Positions 36,677 to 45,442 of a DNA stretch of 64,000 nucleotides are shown here, piece by piece. Positions within the stretch are counted from its first letter, which is position 1. Every line of letters starts with the position of its first letter. A program made the position numbers and the translations under genes. Source of the DNA: an uncultured Flavobacteriaceae bacterium (GTDB taxonomy: Bacteria > Bacteroidota > Bacteroidia > Flavobacteriales > Flavobacteriaceae). The notes under the pieces are model-generated. The model made no database searches. It was not told the origin of the DNA and saw only the letters and a list, made by a program, of their open reading frames with translations. Where the stretch lies: NCBI GenBank assembly GCA_947502975.1, contig CANNBV010000003.1, positions 711,300 through 775,299 of the forward strand, in the 5' to 3' direction.

Positions 36677-36739
36677 ATTATCGTTTTTAATTCATTTACA
36701 AAGTTCATAAATGATTTTTGAGCTGACAATGAACCTAAG

Positions 36740-37306
36740 TTAAGTAATTCGTTTACGTATCCTACTTAAAGCTTGTGGCGTAATTCCAATATATGATGCG
36801 ATATATTTTAATGGAATTTGTTGTAACAATTTTGGTCTGCTAGAGAATAAGTCTAAATAGCGTTCTTCAGCTGTTTTATTTAACAAAGAAAGTTCTCTTT
36901 TTGACTTTATAAGAAACATTTTTTCAGCCATTTTCCTCCCAATAATATTTCCATTATTTGTTTTGTTATAGACTTCTTGCAAATCTTCAATCGAAATTTT
37001 CCATAAGAATGTTTCAGTCAATGTTTCAATTTGGTAGTCGGATGGACTTTGTGTCAAAAAAGAATCATAGGCAGTAACAAACTCATTATCAAATACAAAA
37101 CCGAAAGTTAAGTCAGATTCTTCTTTTGGGATATAAAGTCTTACTATCCCTTTTGAAATAAAGGACAAATAATTTTCAATTTTACCAATTTTTGATATTG
37201 TAGTATTTTTTTCAAGTCTTACTTCTTGTAGTTTTGAAGCGAAAAATGCCCAATCAGAATCATTCATTGGAGATATAGTATCAATAAACTTTCTGATTTC
37301 GTTCAT
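36740..37306 (-). CDS. Crp/Fnr-family transcription regulator
   Basis: 188 residues. The N-terminal cyclic-nucleotide-binding-type beta barrel (about 25-115, with KNTTISKIGKIENYLSFISKGIVRLY) is followed by a long helix and a short C-terminal helix-turn-helix (IPLKYIASYIGITPQALSRIRKR). This short form is common in Bacteroidota. It probably regulates the DoxX-like gene directly downstream (inference from adjacency). The effector is unknown; cAMP-contact residues are not clearly conserved. Confidence 0.88.
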   Translation of the reverse strand: MNEIRKFIDTISPMNDSDWAFFASKLQEVRLEKNTTISKIGKIENYLSFISKGIVRLYIPKEESDLTFGFVFDNEFVTAYDSFLTQSPSDYQIETLTETFLWKISIEDLQEVYNKTNNGNIIGRKMAEKMFLIKSKRELSLLNKTAEERYLDLFSSRPKLLQQIPLKYIASYIGITPQALSRIRKRIT

Positions 37307-37329
37307 TTTCTTTTTTTTGCTTTTCGTAA

Positions 37330-37460
37330 ACGGTCTTGTATAAAACTAGTTGCGTGTTAAAACATTAAATTTAGCAAATAAAACACAAAAAGAAAGTCCT
37401 CGTGAACTTTCGTAAATAGGCAAATAACTATCAATTAATTTAATACGTTATTGTACACTC
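37330..37460. repeat. Structured attC-like repeat, copy 2
   Basis: It shares TAGTTGCGTG (37348-37357) and AATTTAGCAAA (37369-37379) with copy 1 at nearly the same spacing (21 against 22 bp). The central hairpin is GAAAGT/ACTTTC (37393-37412), different in sequence from copy 1 but also paired, i.e. compensatory change. The outer arms ACGGTCTTGTATAA and the end near 37445-37460 are partly complementary. Confidence 0.5.
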
Positions 37461-37580
37461 ATTTTTATTTATAAATCTTTTGCAAGGCATAAACTATCCT
37501 ATATATCTTTTAGTATATCGCATCTTTCTGTAAAGGACACTATTTAGATATAGTGCCGTTTTGATAAATTCTTTTACTAA

Positions 37581-37610
37581 TAAAAAAGCACTCTCCAAAA
37601 GGAAAGTGCT
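37581..37610 (-). terminator. Terminator of the serine hydrolase gene
   Basis: The minus strand reads AGCACTTTCC-TTTT-GGAGAGTGCT followed by six T residues. The 10-bp stem has one T-G wobble. It lies 25 nt after the stop codon at 37635. Confidence 0.85.
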
Positions 37611-37634
37611 CACATCAGTTTAAAAAAGTATCTA

Positions 37635-39398
37635 TTATTCCTCTACCCGTTTACCAGTAATTTCACGCCCACCTTGAAACAATGTTACACTATCTACTTC
37701 TCCTGCTTCATTTTTATTAAATTGTAATTGGGCTTCAACTACTTTTAAATAAAACTCGTTTTCAGATTTTGGGAATATGTCAAATACGGGTTGTCCTGTG
37801 GCTTGTGTTTTTAACTGGCTACCTTCTCTTGTTACAGTAAGCATAAAACCTGGCATCAATTCATATGTACCAACATAAGTTTCTAAAATTTCATCAGCTA
37901 CAACAACTTCTTTTACTAAATCACTTACATCCGCTCCTAATTTTTTTAAGGCTTCAATACCTGGATGATTATTCGGGTTTAATTCTACCGATTTTCTATA
38001 ATTCTCAATAGCTAAATCATTCTTTCCTAATTTCATCAATGCTTCTCCATAACTGTCATATACATTTGATGATTTTGGAAAGGCTTCTGTATTCAGTTTA
38101 AATACTTCAGCCGCTTCTGCTACTTTTTCTGCACCCATCAATTGATAGCCGACAGTATTCATTTCTCTTTCATTCAAATTATAGGCTTCAGCATCCTTAA
38201 TCGCTTTATAACGGTCCAATCCAGCAGTAATACCTTTATCTGTAATAACATCAAAAAGCTCATTTGCCACCGACTTTTTGGGCATATCATAAGCTTTACC
38301 ATGTAGAATACCTCTAATGGCTCGTGTCATATTATTCAACGGTGCTCCGCCTGCATTACTTAGTAACACTACCAAAGATTTATCTGAAGTAGCTCTGGAA
38401 ATATTGGTGTTAAACCCATTGATACCACCACCATGACCTATGGTATAAATACTATCTTTTGATTTTCCTATTTTATTGTAACCAACGCCCCATCCATAGG
38501 CATAATGGCTGTTACCAAACGCGGGTATTTGTGGCTTAAAATATAAGTCGATATATTTTTGAGACAGTAATTTGTTGGTGTATAATGCCTGATCCCATTT
38601 GTATAAATCTTCGGCTGTTGAATATAATGAGCCTGCTGCATATGGAATAGACATATCTAAATAGTTAGAATTCATATAACCATTACCTTGCTTTTCATAA
38701 CCTGTAGCTCTATTTTTTAAAATATCGGCGTGATTATCATAGCCAGAATCATTCATCTGTAATGGTTTAAAAATTTTCTCATGAAGCATCTCTTCATAGG
38801 TTTTACCAGATAGTTTTTCAACAATAACTCCTAGTAAAAAATATCCTGAATTACTGTAACTAAAACGCTCTCCTGGTTCAAAATCTAAATCCTTATCTGC
38901 AAACTTTTTTACAAATTCATCTGGTGTATAAGGGTTACGGCTTTCATCTTGAAAAAATCTTGGAAACGACGTGTAGTTTGGGATTCCAGAAGTATGTGTT
39001 AATAAATGATGTGTAGTAATTTTATCACCTGTTGCTTTTGGATAATCAGGAACATATTTGGTTATTGGTGCCTGTAAATCTAATTTACCATCAGCAACTA
39101 ACTGCAAAATCAACATCCCTGTAAATTGTTTGGTAATAGAGCCTAAACGATGTTTCGTGTCAGGTGCATTTGGAATATCCCATTCCATATTTGCCATTCC
39201 AAAACCCTTTTTATAAATAACTTTACCTTGGTCTGCTACCAACACTGAACCGTTAAATTTTCCATATTCTGCATATTTACCAATAAGCTCATCTATTTGC
39301 TCTACTTTAGATTGTGAAAAGGCTACGTTGCATAACAGTAACAGAGATATGCAAAACAAACTCGTTTTTGATAATAAAACTCTTGAAATTGATGTCAT
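37635..39398 (-). CDS. Secreted serine hydrolase (class C beta-lactamase fold) with TPR region
   Basis: 587 residues with a signal peptide (about 1-28, ...CNVAFSQ). The class C beta-lactamase/DD-peptidase fold spans about 35-360, with the nucleophile SITK, the YSN tyrosine motif (FSYSNSGYFLLG) and a GHGGGINGF segment in the KTG-equivalent position. A TPR-like segment follows (about 400-480, SSNVYDSYGEALMKLGKNDLA), then a small beta domain of the DUF3471 type. Such proteins are usually peptidases or esterases, and true beta-lactamase activity is unlikely. A -7 box TATGTTTG (39460-39453, minus strand) lies 55 nt upstream. Confidence 0.9.
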   Translation of the reverse strand: MTSISRVLLSKTSLFCISLLLLCNVAFSQSKVEQIDELIGKYAEYGKFNGSVLVADQGKVIYKKGFGMANMEWDIPNAPDTKHRLGSITKQFTGMLILQLVADGKLDLQAPITKYVPDYPKATGDKITTHHLLTHTSGIPNYTSFPRFFQDESRNPYTPDEFVKKFADKDLDFEPGERFSYSNSGYFLLGVIVEKLSGKTYEEMLHEKIFKPLQMNDSGYDNHADILKNRATGYEKQGNGYMNSNYLDMSIPYAAGSLYSTAEDLYKWDQALYTNKLLSQKYIDLYFKPQIPAFGNSHYAYGWGVGYNKIGKSKDSIYTIGHGGGINGFNTNISRATSDKSLVVLLSNAGGAPLNNMTRAIRGILHGKAYDMPKKSVANELFDVITDKGITAGLDRYKAIKDAEAYNLNEREMNTVGYQLMGAEKVAEAAEVFKLNTEAFPKSSNVYDSYGEALMKLGKNDLAIENYRKSVELNPNNHPGIEALKKLGADVSDLVKEVVVADEILETYVGTYELMPGFMLTVTREGSQLKTQATGQPVFDIFPKSENEFYLKVVEAQLQFNKNEAGEVDSVTLFQGGREITGKRVEE

Positions 39399-39660
39399 AA
39401 GGTGATAGTTTTTGATTGATTTTTATAAAGATTAAATATTACTATAAGTAAACAAACATAGAGTTTCATTTACTTAAGTAACAATGCAATTATGAACTTT
39501 TACACTTTTTTTACATAATTCACATATTTAAAAACAAGACGACAGAATCTATGGTAAGTTACAGAATATATCAACAAATCTGGAAATTAATTGCATTTCG
39601 CAAGATTGGAAAAGTAATTATATTAGTTACTAAATACATTTGTGGTATTAATACGAAGTA

Positions 39661-40521
39661 ATGACTAAGAAACAAGGTAACAACGCGTTTTATCAAGAAA
39701 AACTAAATATAATTATTGAATATATTAACAATAATTTGGAAGTTAAAATTGATTTAAAAACGCTGGCTGAGCTCTCGAATGTTTCTCCATTTCATTTTCA
39801 TCGTATTAGCAGAGCATTGTTGGGAGAACCTATTGGCGCATACATTTCTAGAACGCGACTAGAACAAGCTGCAAAAATGGTTCGCTATTCTGATGCAAAA
39901 ATGGAAGTTATTGCCTATGACGTAGGGTTTGAAACGCCCTCTTCATTTTCAAAAGCTTTTAAAGCGCATTTTGGAATCTCCCCTATAGTGTATCGAAAAG
40001 ATAAATTATTCACTCTTAAAAAAACGAACATCGTGGAAATTACATTAAACATAAAAAAGCCTAAAATTCAGACTATTGAAGATCAACAATGCCTATACTA
40101 TCGTATGCAAGGGGCTTACCAAACCTTAGACTACCAAAGTGCTTGGAAAAAGTTATGGAGTCAAATAAAAGCCCAACAACTATTTACAAAAGGCATCCAA
40201 CATTTTGGTTTACCCTACGACGACCCAAAAGTAACAGACGAAGCTAAAATTAGATATGATGCTTGCTTGATTATTCATAAAGATGCAAAACCTACTGGTG
40301 ACATTGGTGTTAAAACCCTGAAAGGTGGTAAATTTGCCGTATTTCTATATCAGGGTTCTTATAAATACTTTGCAGAAGTGTATGATTACATTTTTAACGA
40401 ATGGCTCTTAAATACCGATTACGAACTCAGGGACGAACATGTTCGCGAGCGCTACATTAGTAATCCAGAACGTGTCACTGAAGAAAAATTAAAAACTGAG
40501 TTTTATATTCCTATCAAATAA
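39661..40521 (+). CDS. AraC-family regulator with GyrI-like ligand domain
   Basis: 286 residues. The N-terminal double helix-turn-helix of the AraC family (about 10-110; LAELSNVSPFHFHRISRALLGEPIGAYI, then AYDVGFETPSSFSKAFKAHFGISP) is joined to a GyrI-like/AraC_E_bind effector domain (about 120-286, PKIQTIEDQQCLYYRMQG). This is the SoxS/Rob-like architecture that binds hydrophobic small molecules. A -7 box TACATTTG occurs at 39635-39642. Target genes unknown. Confidence 0.92.
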   Translation: MTKKQGNNAFYQEKLNIIIEYINNNLEVKIDLKTLAELSNVSPFHFHRISRALLGEPIGAYISRTRLEQAAKMVRYSDAKMEVIAYDVGFETPSSFSKAFKAHFGISPIVYRKDKLFTLKKTNIVEITLNIKKPKIQTIEDQQCLYYRMQGAYQTLDYQSAWKKLWSQIKAQQLFTKGIQHFGLPYDDPKVTDEAKIRYDACLIIHKDAKPTGDIGVKTLKGGKFAVFLYQGSYKYFAEVYDYIFNEWLLNTDYELRDEHVRERYISNPERVTEEKLKTEFYIPIK

Positions 40522-40524
40522 AAA

Positions 40525-41013
40525 TTAGTGTCTCACTACATTCTCTAACGCTAAAAGATGTGTTATCTTTTGATGACGATCTTTTAGTGGGAGAATATGG
40601 ATTTCGCAATTATAAATCTCTCCATTTTTTCGGTAATTAACAACACATTCTTTTACTTCAACACCACGTTTTATATGTTCTCTTATTCTGTTTATTTTTA
40701 TTTTTGATGTTGCTTCTCCTTGTAAAAAATTAGGGGTTTTACCTTTTGCAAAACTTTCTGAGTAGCCTGTCATTTTCCTAAACCCTTTGTTCACCCAACA
40801 AATTTCTTGATTGGCATTAGTCAATACTAAAGCATCATAATTTTTATTTTCAATAAGCACATCAAAATCCACCTCCCATCTATATTCATATTTGAAAGAT
40901 TTTAAAATATCTAATTCTAATTGCCTATTGAAATTTTTAGCTTGCTGCACTAAATACGTGGCATAAATATCCCAACATAAAAGTGGACCTCTTTGTAATT
41001 TGCTTGTTTTCAT
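40525..41013 (-). CDS. LOV-like PAS protein without the photoactive cysteine
   Basis: 162 residues. An N-terminal helical segment is followed by one PAS domain (about 55-160) and no output domain. The segment VNKGFRKMTGYS followed by GKTPNFLQG (91-99) is strikingly close to the LOV consensus G-x-N-C-R-F-L-Q, but the adduct-forming Cys is Pro94 and the preceding Asn is Thr93. Flavin binding may persist without the adduct, or the fold may sense something else. It ends 4 nt from the convergent AraC-type gene. Confidence 0.8.
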   Translation of the reverse strand: MKTSKLQRGPLLCWDIYATYLVQQAKNFNRQLELDILKSFKYEYRWEVDFDVLIENKNYDALVLTNANQEICWVNKGFRKMTGYSESFAKGKTPNFLQGEATSKIKINRIREHIKRGVEVKECVVNYRKNGEIYNCEIHILPLKDRHQKITHLLALENVVRH

Positions 41014-41266
41014 TTGCTTCTAAGTTTTTAAATCGAGATAAAAAGAAGCAAGCATGTATCTACATGAAAGTAGCCTTAAAACTAAGGTATACATTCTTGA
41101 CTTAGCTTTTTATCGCGAAAGCTTAATTATCAATTTTAAAAGGCTAGTATCTGGCTTGTAGTATTATAAACTACTTACAGTTGCGCGACAGCTCATGATT
41201 TTCACATGATTCCTAATTATTTAGCGTTATGCTAAACCTTAAAACACAAAGATATGTTATTTATAT

Positions 41267-42163
41267 TTAATTTATTATGACTTTATAGGCCATTACTCGA
41301 TTATGGAAAAATGTTGGCACTAGTAAGGTTTGCGTAGCTGGGATATAATCAATATCTGCTGCATTTATCTTTTTGTCTCTGGTATCTAAAAGCTGTGTTT
41401 TACTCCAATCTTTGCTACTGATATAAAATATTTCTCCTTGCCAACTAGTTACAATAAAATCGCCGTTTTCTAGTCTTACGATACCATCACCATGTCCGAT
41501 ACCTTCAGTTAATGTTTTAAACGATTTATCTTTCTTATCATAAATTCCAAAGGTATGAGACGCTGAAGCTGCGTAATAAATACCTTCTTTTTGATGTAAT
41601 AAACCATTCAATCTACCTAAACTATCCTGAGCAACTTCACTGATTTTACTGTCTTTTATCTTATAAATAGCATCAGAATTTGAACCAGAAACATATACAG
41701 CACTATCTGAAACTGTAATATCATTTAGTTGCGGCATTCCACCAACTGAATACCTATTTGATACATTTTTAGTAGCTATATCAATTTCAAGTACTCTATC
41801 AATATCGTTAACATAAAGCTTTCCATTTAAAATACCCATACCTTTTGGCCCGTTTAAACCTTTATAAAACCACTTTGGCTCTAATATTTCTCCTTTGGTA
41901 TTTATTGTAGAAATAAATCCATTACCATCTTTATCCCAGGGCGCATTATTTACATTTGCTACATAAATTGTTTGTGATGATTCATCGTATAAAACAGCCT
42001 CACATGTGGTAAGTAACGAATCTGTTTCCCAAATTAATTCTAAACGAGGATTAGGAGTCTCAATCTCAGTAATTTCTGTTTCCTTTTGACTATCCTTTTC
42101 CTTCTTACATGATGTAAATAGCACTGTAAAAAGAACAGCTATAAGAAGTATTGATTTTTTCAT
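41267..42163 (-). CDS. SMP-30/gluconolactonase-like beta-propeller lipoprotein
   Basis: 298 residues. The N-terminus MKKSILLIAVLFTVLFTSCKK is a lipoprotein signal with Cys19. The rest is a six-bladed-propeller type repeat region with DESSQTIYVANVNNAPWDKDG, GLNGPKGMGILNGKLYVNDI and LNDITVSDSAVYVSGS. These resemble the SMP-30/gluconolactonase/LRE family. No specific catalytic assignment is possible. It is 45 nt from the upstream DUF418 gene on the same strand. Confidence 0.8.
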   Translation of the reverse strand: MKKSILLIAVLFTVLFTSCKKEKDSQKETEITEIETPNPRLELIWETDSLLTTCEAVLYDESSQTIYVANVNNAPWDKDGNGFISTINTKGEILEPKWFYKGLNGPKGMGILNGKLYVNDIDRVLEIDIATKNVSNRYSVGGMPQLNDITVSDSAVYVSGSNSDAIYKIKDSKISEVAQDSLGRLNGLLHQKEGIYYAASASHTFGIYDKKDKSFKTLTEGIGHGDGIVRLENGDFIVTSWQGEIFYISSKDWSKTQLLDTRDKKINAADIDYIPATQTLLVPTFFHNRVMAYKVIIN

Positions 42164-42207
42164 GATTTATAAAATTTAAATTTGTTAATAAGCTAGATAT
42201 AAATTGA

Positions 42208-43359
42208 TTAAAATTTCATCCAGGTAAATTTACGCCAAATACGTTCTAGAGGTCCTTGCCCATACTTTTTTAACCACCAAGATGAGAATTTCATTTGAAT
42301 AATTAAAATAACAATTGCTATACACAGTGTTAACAGAGCACCACAATACTTATAAAGCGCTAAACCCCAACCATAGTAAAGCACTGCTCCAATAACGGAC
42401 ATAAGCACATAATTGGTTAATCCCATTCTACCAAAATCAGCAAATCTAGAAATCCATACCTTACCATTATTATGTTTCCAAATAATAATGATTAATGACA
42501 ATACAGAAAACATAATGCAGAGTTTTGAATACACCGCAACCGCACTTCTTAATCCTCTTTGACTATTGTTGTCAACGAAGTGCTCTATCCAAACCATGTC
42601 TATAAAATTAAAAACAATCCATCCTAAAAAGCTAAACGTTATAAACCTATACCAGAATTGTATAGGCTTTTGGGTTATTGCTTTAATTCTTCTAAAATAA
42701 ATACCTAAAAAGAACAAGCCTGGAATTGTAAAAAACCGCCCTACGTTCCAACTCCAAACCAAAGTACTTTGATAACCTTCGGTGAAATTCATTTTTAATA
42801 CATCTATAAAACTACCTTCTGAAAGTATGCTATAAACATCAAATTGTGGATACCCAAGATTGAAATCGTAAGGCTTAAAACCAAAAACATAAGCTGCAAT
42901 GGTATATAAGCCAATAGGATTTAATAGCAAAATAATTGAAATCAGCAATACTGCCTTTTTATTTATGTAAGGTGTGATAATAAGAGGCAAAGCTATAATG
43001 GCATACATAGCTAAAATGTCTCCTCTAAAAAATATGACATGAAACGCACCTATGAGCAGAAGTAAAAACATTCTCCAAAAGTGCCTTAATATATAGGTTT
43101 CTCCTCTTACCTTTCTATTTTCATGTATAATCCAAAAGCTAACTCCAAACAACAACGAAAACATTGCAAATGCTTTACCAGAGACCAACATAAAAACTTT
43201 ATCCCAAACCCATTGGTCTGTTTTAACTAACCAATCTAACTTGTAGTCTGGTCTTTTGTAAAAGTCAAAATGTTCTATATGATGAATAATGAGAATACCA
43301 GATATAGCAAGACCTCTTAATACATCTAGCAATACTATGCGTTCTTTCTTAGTTTCCAT
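42208..43359 (-). CDS. DUF418 family membrane protein (YeiB-like)
   Basis: 383 residues from the ATG at 43359; the preceding TTG-GTG codons would add two residues. The N-terminus LLDVLRGLAISGILIIHHIEHF and the C-terminal half with GRMGLTNYVLMSVIGAVLYYGWGLALY are characteristic of DUF418. About ten membrane spans. Members are inner-membrane proteins of unknown transport function related to acyltransferase-3-like proteins. Confidence 0.9.
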   Translation of the reverse strand: METKKERIVLLDVLRGLAISGILIIHHIEHFDFYKRPDYKLDWLVKTDQWVWDKVFMLVSGKAFAMFSLLFGVSFWIIHENRKVRGETYILRHFWRMFLLLLIGAFHVIFFRGDILAMYAIIALPLIITPYINKKAVLLISIILLLNPIGLYTIAAYVFGFKPYDFNLGYPQFDVYSILSEGSFIDVLKMNFTEGYQSTLVWSWNVGRFFTIPGLFFLGIYFRRIKAITQKPIQFWYRFITFSFLGWIVFNFIDMVWIEHFVDNNSQRGLRSAVAVYSKLCIMFSVLSLIIIIWKHNNGKVWISRFADFGRMGLTNYVLMSVIGAVLYYGWGLALYKYCGALLTLCIAIVILIIQMKFSSWWLKKYGQGPLERIWRKFTWMKF

Positions 43360-43409
43360 CACCAATTGTTTTGTAGTAAAATGTGGAGAAGTAAACTCAT
43401 TAAAACCAA

Positions 43410-44717
43410 TTAAACGCGTTCTATCTTAGCTCCTATGGCTTTTAATCGATCATCAATATTTTCATAACCACGATCAATCTGTTCGATATTTTGTATTGTA
43501 GATGTCCCTTTAGCTGATAAAGCAGCAATTAAAAGTGACACACCCGCTCTAATATCTGGGGATGTCATTGTTGTTGCTTTTAAAGTTGATTTAAAGTCAT
43601 GACCAATAACAGTGGCTCTATGAGGGTCACATAAGATAATTTTCGCTCCCATGTCTATCAACTTATCCACGAAGAATAATCGACTTTCAAACATCTTTTG
43701 ATGTATTAAAACACTACCTCTTGCCTGTGTAGCAACCACTAAAATAATACTTAATAAATCTGGTGTAAATCCAGGCCATGGTGCATCAGAAATGGTTAAA
43801 ATAGAACCATCAATGAAACTTTGGATTTCATAACCATCGGTATGCGCAGGAATATGAATATCATCTCCTTGCTTTTCAACTGTAATTCCTAATTTTCTAA
43901 ATACATTCGGGATGAGTCCTAAATCGTTCCAGCTAACATTTTTAATAGTCAACTCACTTTTTGTCATAGCTGCCAAACCAATCCAACTTCCAATTTCAAT
44001 CATATCAGGCAGCATCTTATGATCCGTTCCGCCTAAATTATCAACACCATCAATAATTAACATATTTGAGCCAACACCACTAATTTTAGCTCCCATTCTA
44101 TTGAGCATCTTACATAATTGCTGTAAATAAGGTTCGCAGGCAGCATTATAAATTGTAGTTTGCCCTTCTGCTAGTACTGCAGCCATAACAATATTTGCAG
44201 TACCGGTCACAGAGGCCTCTTCAAGCAACATATAAGTTCCCTTGAGCTTTTCTGCTTCTACTCCGTAAAATTGATCTTCCTTGCTGTAGCCAAACTTGGC
44301 ACCAAGCTTTATTAACCCTTCAAAATGAGTATCTAACCGTCTACGCCCAATTTTATCACCTCCAGGTTTTGGAATGTATCCTCTTCCAAATCGTGCTAAC
44401 AAAGGGCCTACAATCATTATAGAACCTCTTAATCCACGACCATCTATTTTAAACTGATCAGATTCTAAATATTCTAAATCTACATTATCTGCTTGAAACG
44501 TATAAGTGCCTTTTGATAGTTTTTCAACCTTAACACCTAATTTTTTCAATAAGCTTATAAGTTTATTTACATCAATTATATCAGGAATGTTAGTAATGGT
44601 AACTTTCTCTGGTGTAAGCAAAACAGCGCAAAGAATTTGTAGTGCTTCATTTTTTGCACCTTGAGGTTGTATGCTTCCTTTTAGTTGGTGACCTCCTTCA
44701 ATTTTAAATGTTCCCAT
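43410..44717 (-). CDS. murA: UDP-N-acetylglucosamine 1-carboxyvinyltransferase MurA, Asp in place of Cys115
   Basis: 435 residues. MurA transfers enolpyruvate from PEP to UDP-GlcNAc, the first committed step of peptidoglycan synthesis. Visible signatures: the EPSP-synthase-like start with GAKNEALQ, PGGDKIGRRRLDTH, ASVTGTANIVMAA, and the C-terminal APWPGFTPDLLS and MFESRLFFVDKL. The loop residue that is Cys115 in E. coli is Asp121 here. In other species Asp at this site leaves the enzyme active but insensitive to fosfomycin (known from family work). It directly follows the DUF4290 gene (8 nt). Confidence 0.96.
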   Translation of the reverse strand: MGTFKIEGGHQLKGSIQPQGAKNEALQILCAVLLTPEKVTITNIPDIIDVNKLISLLKKLGVKVEKLSKGTYTFQADNVDLEYLESDQFKIDGRGLRGSIMIVGPLLARFGRGYIPKPGGDKIGRRRLDTHFEGLIKLGAKFGYSKEDQFYGVEAEKLKGTYMLLEEASVTGTANIVMAAVLAEGQTTIYNAACEPYLQQLCKMLNRMGAKISGVGSNMLIIDGVDNLGGTDHKMLPDMIEIGSWIGLAAMTKSELTIKNVSWNDLGLIPNVFRKLGITVEKQGDDIHIPAHTDGYEIQSFIDGSILTISDAPWPGFTPDLLSIILVVATQARGSVLIHQKMFESRLFFVDKLIDMGAKIILCDPHRATVIGHDFKSTLKATTMTSPDIRAGVSLLIAALSAKGTSTIQNIEQIDRGYENIDDRLKAIGAKIERV

Positions 44718-44725
44718 GAATAAAT

Positions 44726-45361
44726 TTAGTGGCGTTTTCTAGAACGATGGTTAGAACCTTTTTTCTTTTTATTGGTATTGTGTTTTCCTTTAGAACGCAT
44801 TAAACTGCTAGAATCTGATAAATCCTCCTCAGAATTTCTCAAATCAATTTTACCATTAGAAAGTTCATAAAGGTGATCAAAAATCACAACATCTTCTACC
44901 GTATCTTTATTCCAATTTAGGAAACACTTTTTCATATGGTTGGCAATAGTGTAAAGTAATGCCTCTTTTAATTCTCCATCTTCCCAAGTATTAGCAACAT
45001 CAATCATTGTTTTAATGTTGTTGCCATAAAACCGATATTTAGGATGGTTTTGCGGGTATCTTAATGGATCTGGCCGTTCAGAAAGAACTTCTTTTGAAGG
45101 TTTTGGGTATGGAGATTCTACATCTAATTCAAAATTAGACATAATGAATAATTGATCCCAAAGCTTATGTTGAAAATCTGGCACATCGCGTAAATGTGGT
45201 TGCAAATTACCCATTACCGAAATAATAGCTTTTGCTAATTTTTCTCGCTCTTCTTTAGTCTCTCTTGTTTTTGCATGGTTTATCATTTTTTGAAGATGAC
45301 GACCATATTCTGGGATAATTAAGTGCTCCCGTTCTGTATTGTATTCTAAATTATCAATCAA
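44726..45361 (-). CDS. DUF4290 family protein
   Basis: 211 residues, soluble, with a basic Lys/Arg/His-rich tail (KKKKGSNHRSRKRH). The N-terminal NLEYNTEREHLIIPEYGRHLQKM is the hallmark of this Bacteroidota family. The start is a TTG at 45361; no ATG precedes the conserved region. It is the first gene of a two-gene unit with murA, a conserved flavobacterial adjacency as I recall it. Function unknown; the tail suggests nucleic-acid or ribosome contact (speculative). Confidence 0.87.
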   Translation of the reverse strand: MIDNLEYNTEREHLIIPEYGRHLQKMINHAKTRETKEEREKLAKAIISVMGNLQPHLRDVPDFQHKLWDQLFIMSNFELDVESPYPKPSKEVLSERPDPLRYPQNHPKYRFYGNNIKTMIDVANTWEDGELKEALLYTIANHMKKCFLNWNKDTVEDVVIFDHLYELSNGKIDLRNSEEDLSDSSSLMRSKGKHNTNKKKKGSNHRSRKRH

Positions 45362-45442
45362 AATTAAAAGTGTAGTGTTAAAATTCTATGAAGTAAACCG
45401 CAAAATACAAAAAAACGCACTACACCAAAAAATTGTTAGTAT

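Larger units (their letters stand above)
37307..37634. other. Intergenic region with attC-like repeat and terminator
   Basis: A 328-bp spacer holding the second structured repeat (37330-37460), an imperfect inverted repeat CACTAT/ATAGTG around 37538-37555 and the terminator of the serine hydrolase gene. No ORF of note. Confidence 0.6.

Noticed and set aside
37635..39398. Antibiotic-resistance beta-lactamase
   Set aside because: The SxxK and YSN motifs are shared by class C beta-lactamases and many peptidases/esterases; the TPR and C-terminal domain favour a non-resistance hydrolase.
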